Positions 62,592 to 64,000 of a stretch of 64,000 nt of DNA are shown piece after piece (position 1 is the stretch's first letter; every line of letters begins with the position of its first letter). The stretch lies in assembly GCF_004006235.1 (NCBI RefSeq), contig NZ_CP034753.1, positions 3,100,001-3,164,000 on the forward strand, written 5' to 3'. The position numbers and the translations under genes were made by a program. The stretch comes from Agromyces sp. LHK192. GTDB taxonomy: Bacteria; Actinomycetota; Actinomycetes; Actinomycetales; Microbacteriaceae. Below the pieces are notes generated by a model. The model worked only from the letters and a program-made list of their open reading frames with translations, did not search any database and was not told the origin of the DNA.

Positions 62592-64000
62592 CGTGCACCT
62601 CCCGGCAGGGTCGGCGGCAGCAGCTCGAAGCTCTCGTCGAGCACGCCGCCGCGATGCGGCTTGTACTGGTCGAAGCCGCTCGGGTTGCACTGGAGTCCGC
62701 CGTTGATGCAGTGCTCGACGAGCCGTTCGAGCACCTCGGGCTCCCACGCGTTCACGAAGTCGTAGTGCCACGACTGGTCGCTGCCGCTGGAGAGCCGGAC
62801 GTCGGACAGGTCGCCGGACACCGGCCAGGCGATCTTGAACTCGATCATCGGCACCGCGATCGGGTGCGACATCGGGCACTGCCCGTTCACGGGGTACGCC
62901 ATGTGCGGGCCGTGCCCCATCTCCGCCGCCGACTGCGGGGTCAGGTGCATGCCGTCCCAGCAGGACGGCGCCTGGTAGCGGATGTTGAGCTCGGTGCCCG
63001 GGTCGCAGTAGTCGGGGATGCTCCAGCTCTTCGAGATGCCACCGCACTCCCAGCCCTCGACGGCGCCGGGCGCCGTGCGGAACGAGTCGACCGTGGCCTT
63101 CATGTCGCCGGCGACGAACCGCAGTCCCTGCGGGAACGGCTGCACGGCCGTGTAGTCGTCGATGCCCGACTTGTAGTAGATCGTCATGGGGATGTCGGGC
63201 TCCACGGCCGTCGTCCCGTCGTACAGCGAGGGGAACCAGTACGAGGAGTGGTCCTGCGGCACCGTGCACGTCGAGTCGGGGTTCGCGAACAGCGTCTCGG
63301 GCGTCGAGAACGCGTTCGTCGACCGGTTGCCCACGAACGTGTGCAGGTGCGACGCGCCGGGCTGGCCCGGGAAGACGACCGGGTCGTCGGGCAGGTGGTG
63401 CGAGAAGGTGCAGTTCGCCTGGAACTCGTGGTGCGTGACCTCGTCGTTCCACGCCGGCGGATCGCCGGGATCGACGACGTCGCCGTCGCCGTAGACCGAG
63501 AACTCGAACAGCGAGTAGCCGTATCCCGTGCCGCGGTCGGTGGCGACGAGCTGCACGTATCGGCCGGAGCCGGTGAAGGAGAGCTCCTGCACGCCGCCCG
63601 TTCCCTCGGTCACGGCGGCGACCGTCGCCCAGGTCTGCGCGTCGTCGGAGACCTGCACGGTGAACGCGCGAGCGTACGCTGCCTCCCAGTCGAGCACGAC
63701 GCGTTCGAGCGGATGGCTCGCGCCGAGGTCGACGCGGAACCACTCGTCGTCGGTCGGGTTGCTCGCCCAGCGGGTCGATCGGTCGCCGTCGACGGCGAAC
63801 CGGGGGCCGAGGTTGCCGGCCTCGGAGCTCGAGGCAGCGGTCAGGGCGCCTCGGGAGAGCAGGGTCGCCGGCGCGGCGGCGGCCGTCTGCGTGGCGACGA
63901 GGGCGGTCGCCGCGACCGCGAGCGCGGCCAGTCCGGCGAGGGCGGTGGCGAAGCCGGCCGGTCGGCGGACGCCGCGCCTCGGCGGCGGTGCGCCGTCGGG
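62588..64000 (-). CDS. Secreted discoidin/DUF1996 protein (N-terminus beyond window)
   Basis: At least 470 residues in view. A signal-peptide-like hydrophobic stretch (FATALAGLAALAVAATALVA) is visible near the right edge, but its start codon lies beyond base 64000. A discoidin domain (with GTGYGYSLFEFSVYG) precedes a DUF1996 domain (FQANCTFSHHLPDDP, GASHLHTFVGNRSTNAF and GGISKSWSIPDYC). DUF1996 proteins are secreted and of unknown function, often in fungi and actinobacteria near glycan-degrading enzymes. Co-translated with the beta-helix gene. Confidence 0.85.

Overview
The window is about 64 kb of high-GC chromosome from an actinobacterium, most likely family Microbacteriaceae. The basis is the gene sequences (RpoB, RpoC, S12, a DUF6121-type membrane protein), GTG/TTG starts, many leaderless promoters and an intergenic repeat type I associate with that family. 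The genus is inferred only loosely (Agromyces-like). No tRNA, rRNA, CRISPR array, transposase or phage gene was recognised.

Layout. (1) 1-2312, minus strand: the str operon rpsL-rpsG-fusA (fusA runs off the left edge) with a near-consensus promoter. (2) 2387-5121: small hypothetical and membrane genes plus a stand-alone TNT-fold protein. (3) 5166-22653: a type VII (ESX/WXG100) secretion locus. It holds an EssC-like FtsK/SpoIIIE ATPase, an FHA protein, three small WXG-type proteins, several accessory membrane or secreted proteins, and a 1654-residue polymorphic toxin. That toxin carries a papain-like (Tox-PL) domain, a TNT NAD+-glycohydrolase domain and an unidentified C-terminal domain, followed by two candidate immunity genes. 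(4) 22684-36644: a membrane protein and a complete Gram-positive type IV pilus locus (pilB-T-C, pilA, three minor pilin-like genes, pilD, pilM-N-O). (5) 37027-44465: rpoB-rpoC. (6) 44768-64000: housekeeping and accessory genes. These are two tandem spermidine-synthase-like proteins, a Tat-exported glycosidase-like protein, 5-oxoprolinase pxpABC, a PQQ-type sugar dehydrogenase lipoprotein, a SprT-like metallopeptidase, a CGNR regulator, a ComB-like protein, DUF1345 and DUF1684 proteins, a DEAD-box helicase, a GNAT acetyltransferase and two secreted discoidin-domain proteins (the last runs off the right edge).

How it fits together. rpoBC and rpsL-rpsG-fusA are usually close neighbours in actinobacteria. 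Here they are on the same strand but separated by about 35 kb of surface and secretion genes. The T7SS block looks like an export machine plus effector: small WXG proteins, then the toxin, then overlapping or adjacent immunity genes, all in one direction. The pilus genes form pilB-T-C (closed by a hairpin), pilA with minor pilins and pilD, and pilM-N-O; pilA and pilB share an upstream 9-mer. At least eleven genes show a -10 box 6-8 nt before the start codon, so leaderless transcription is common here and fixes several starts.
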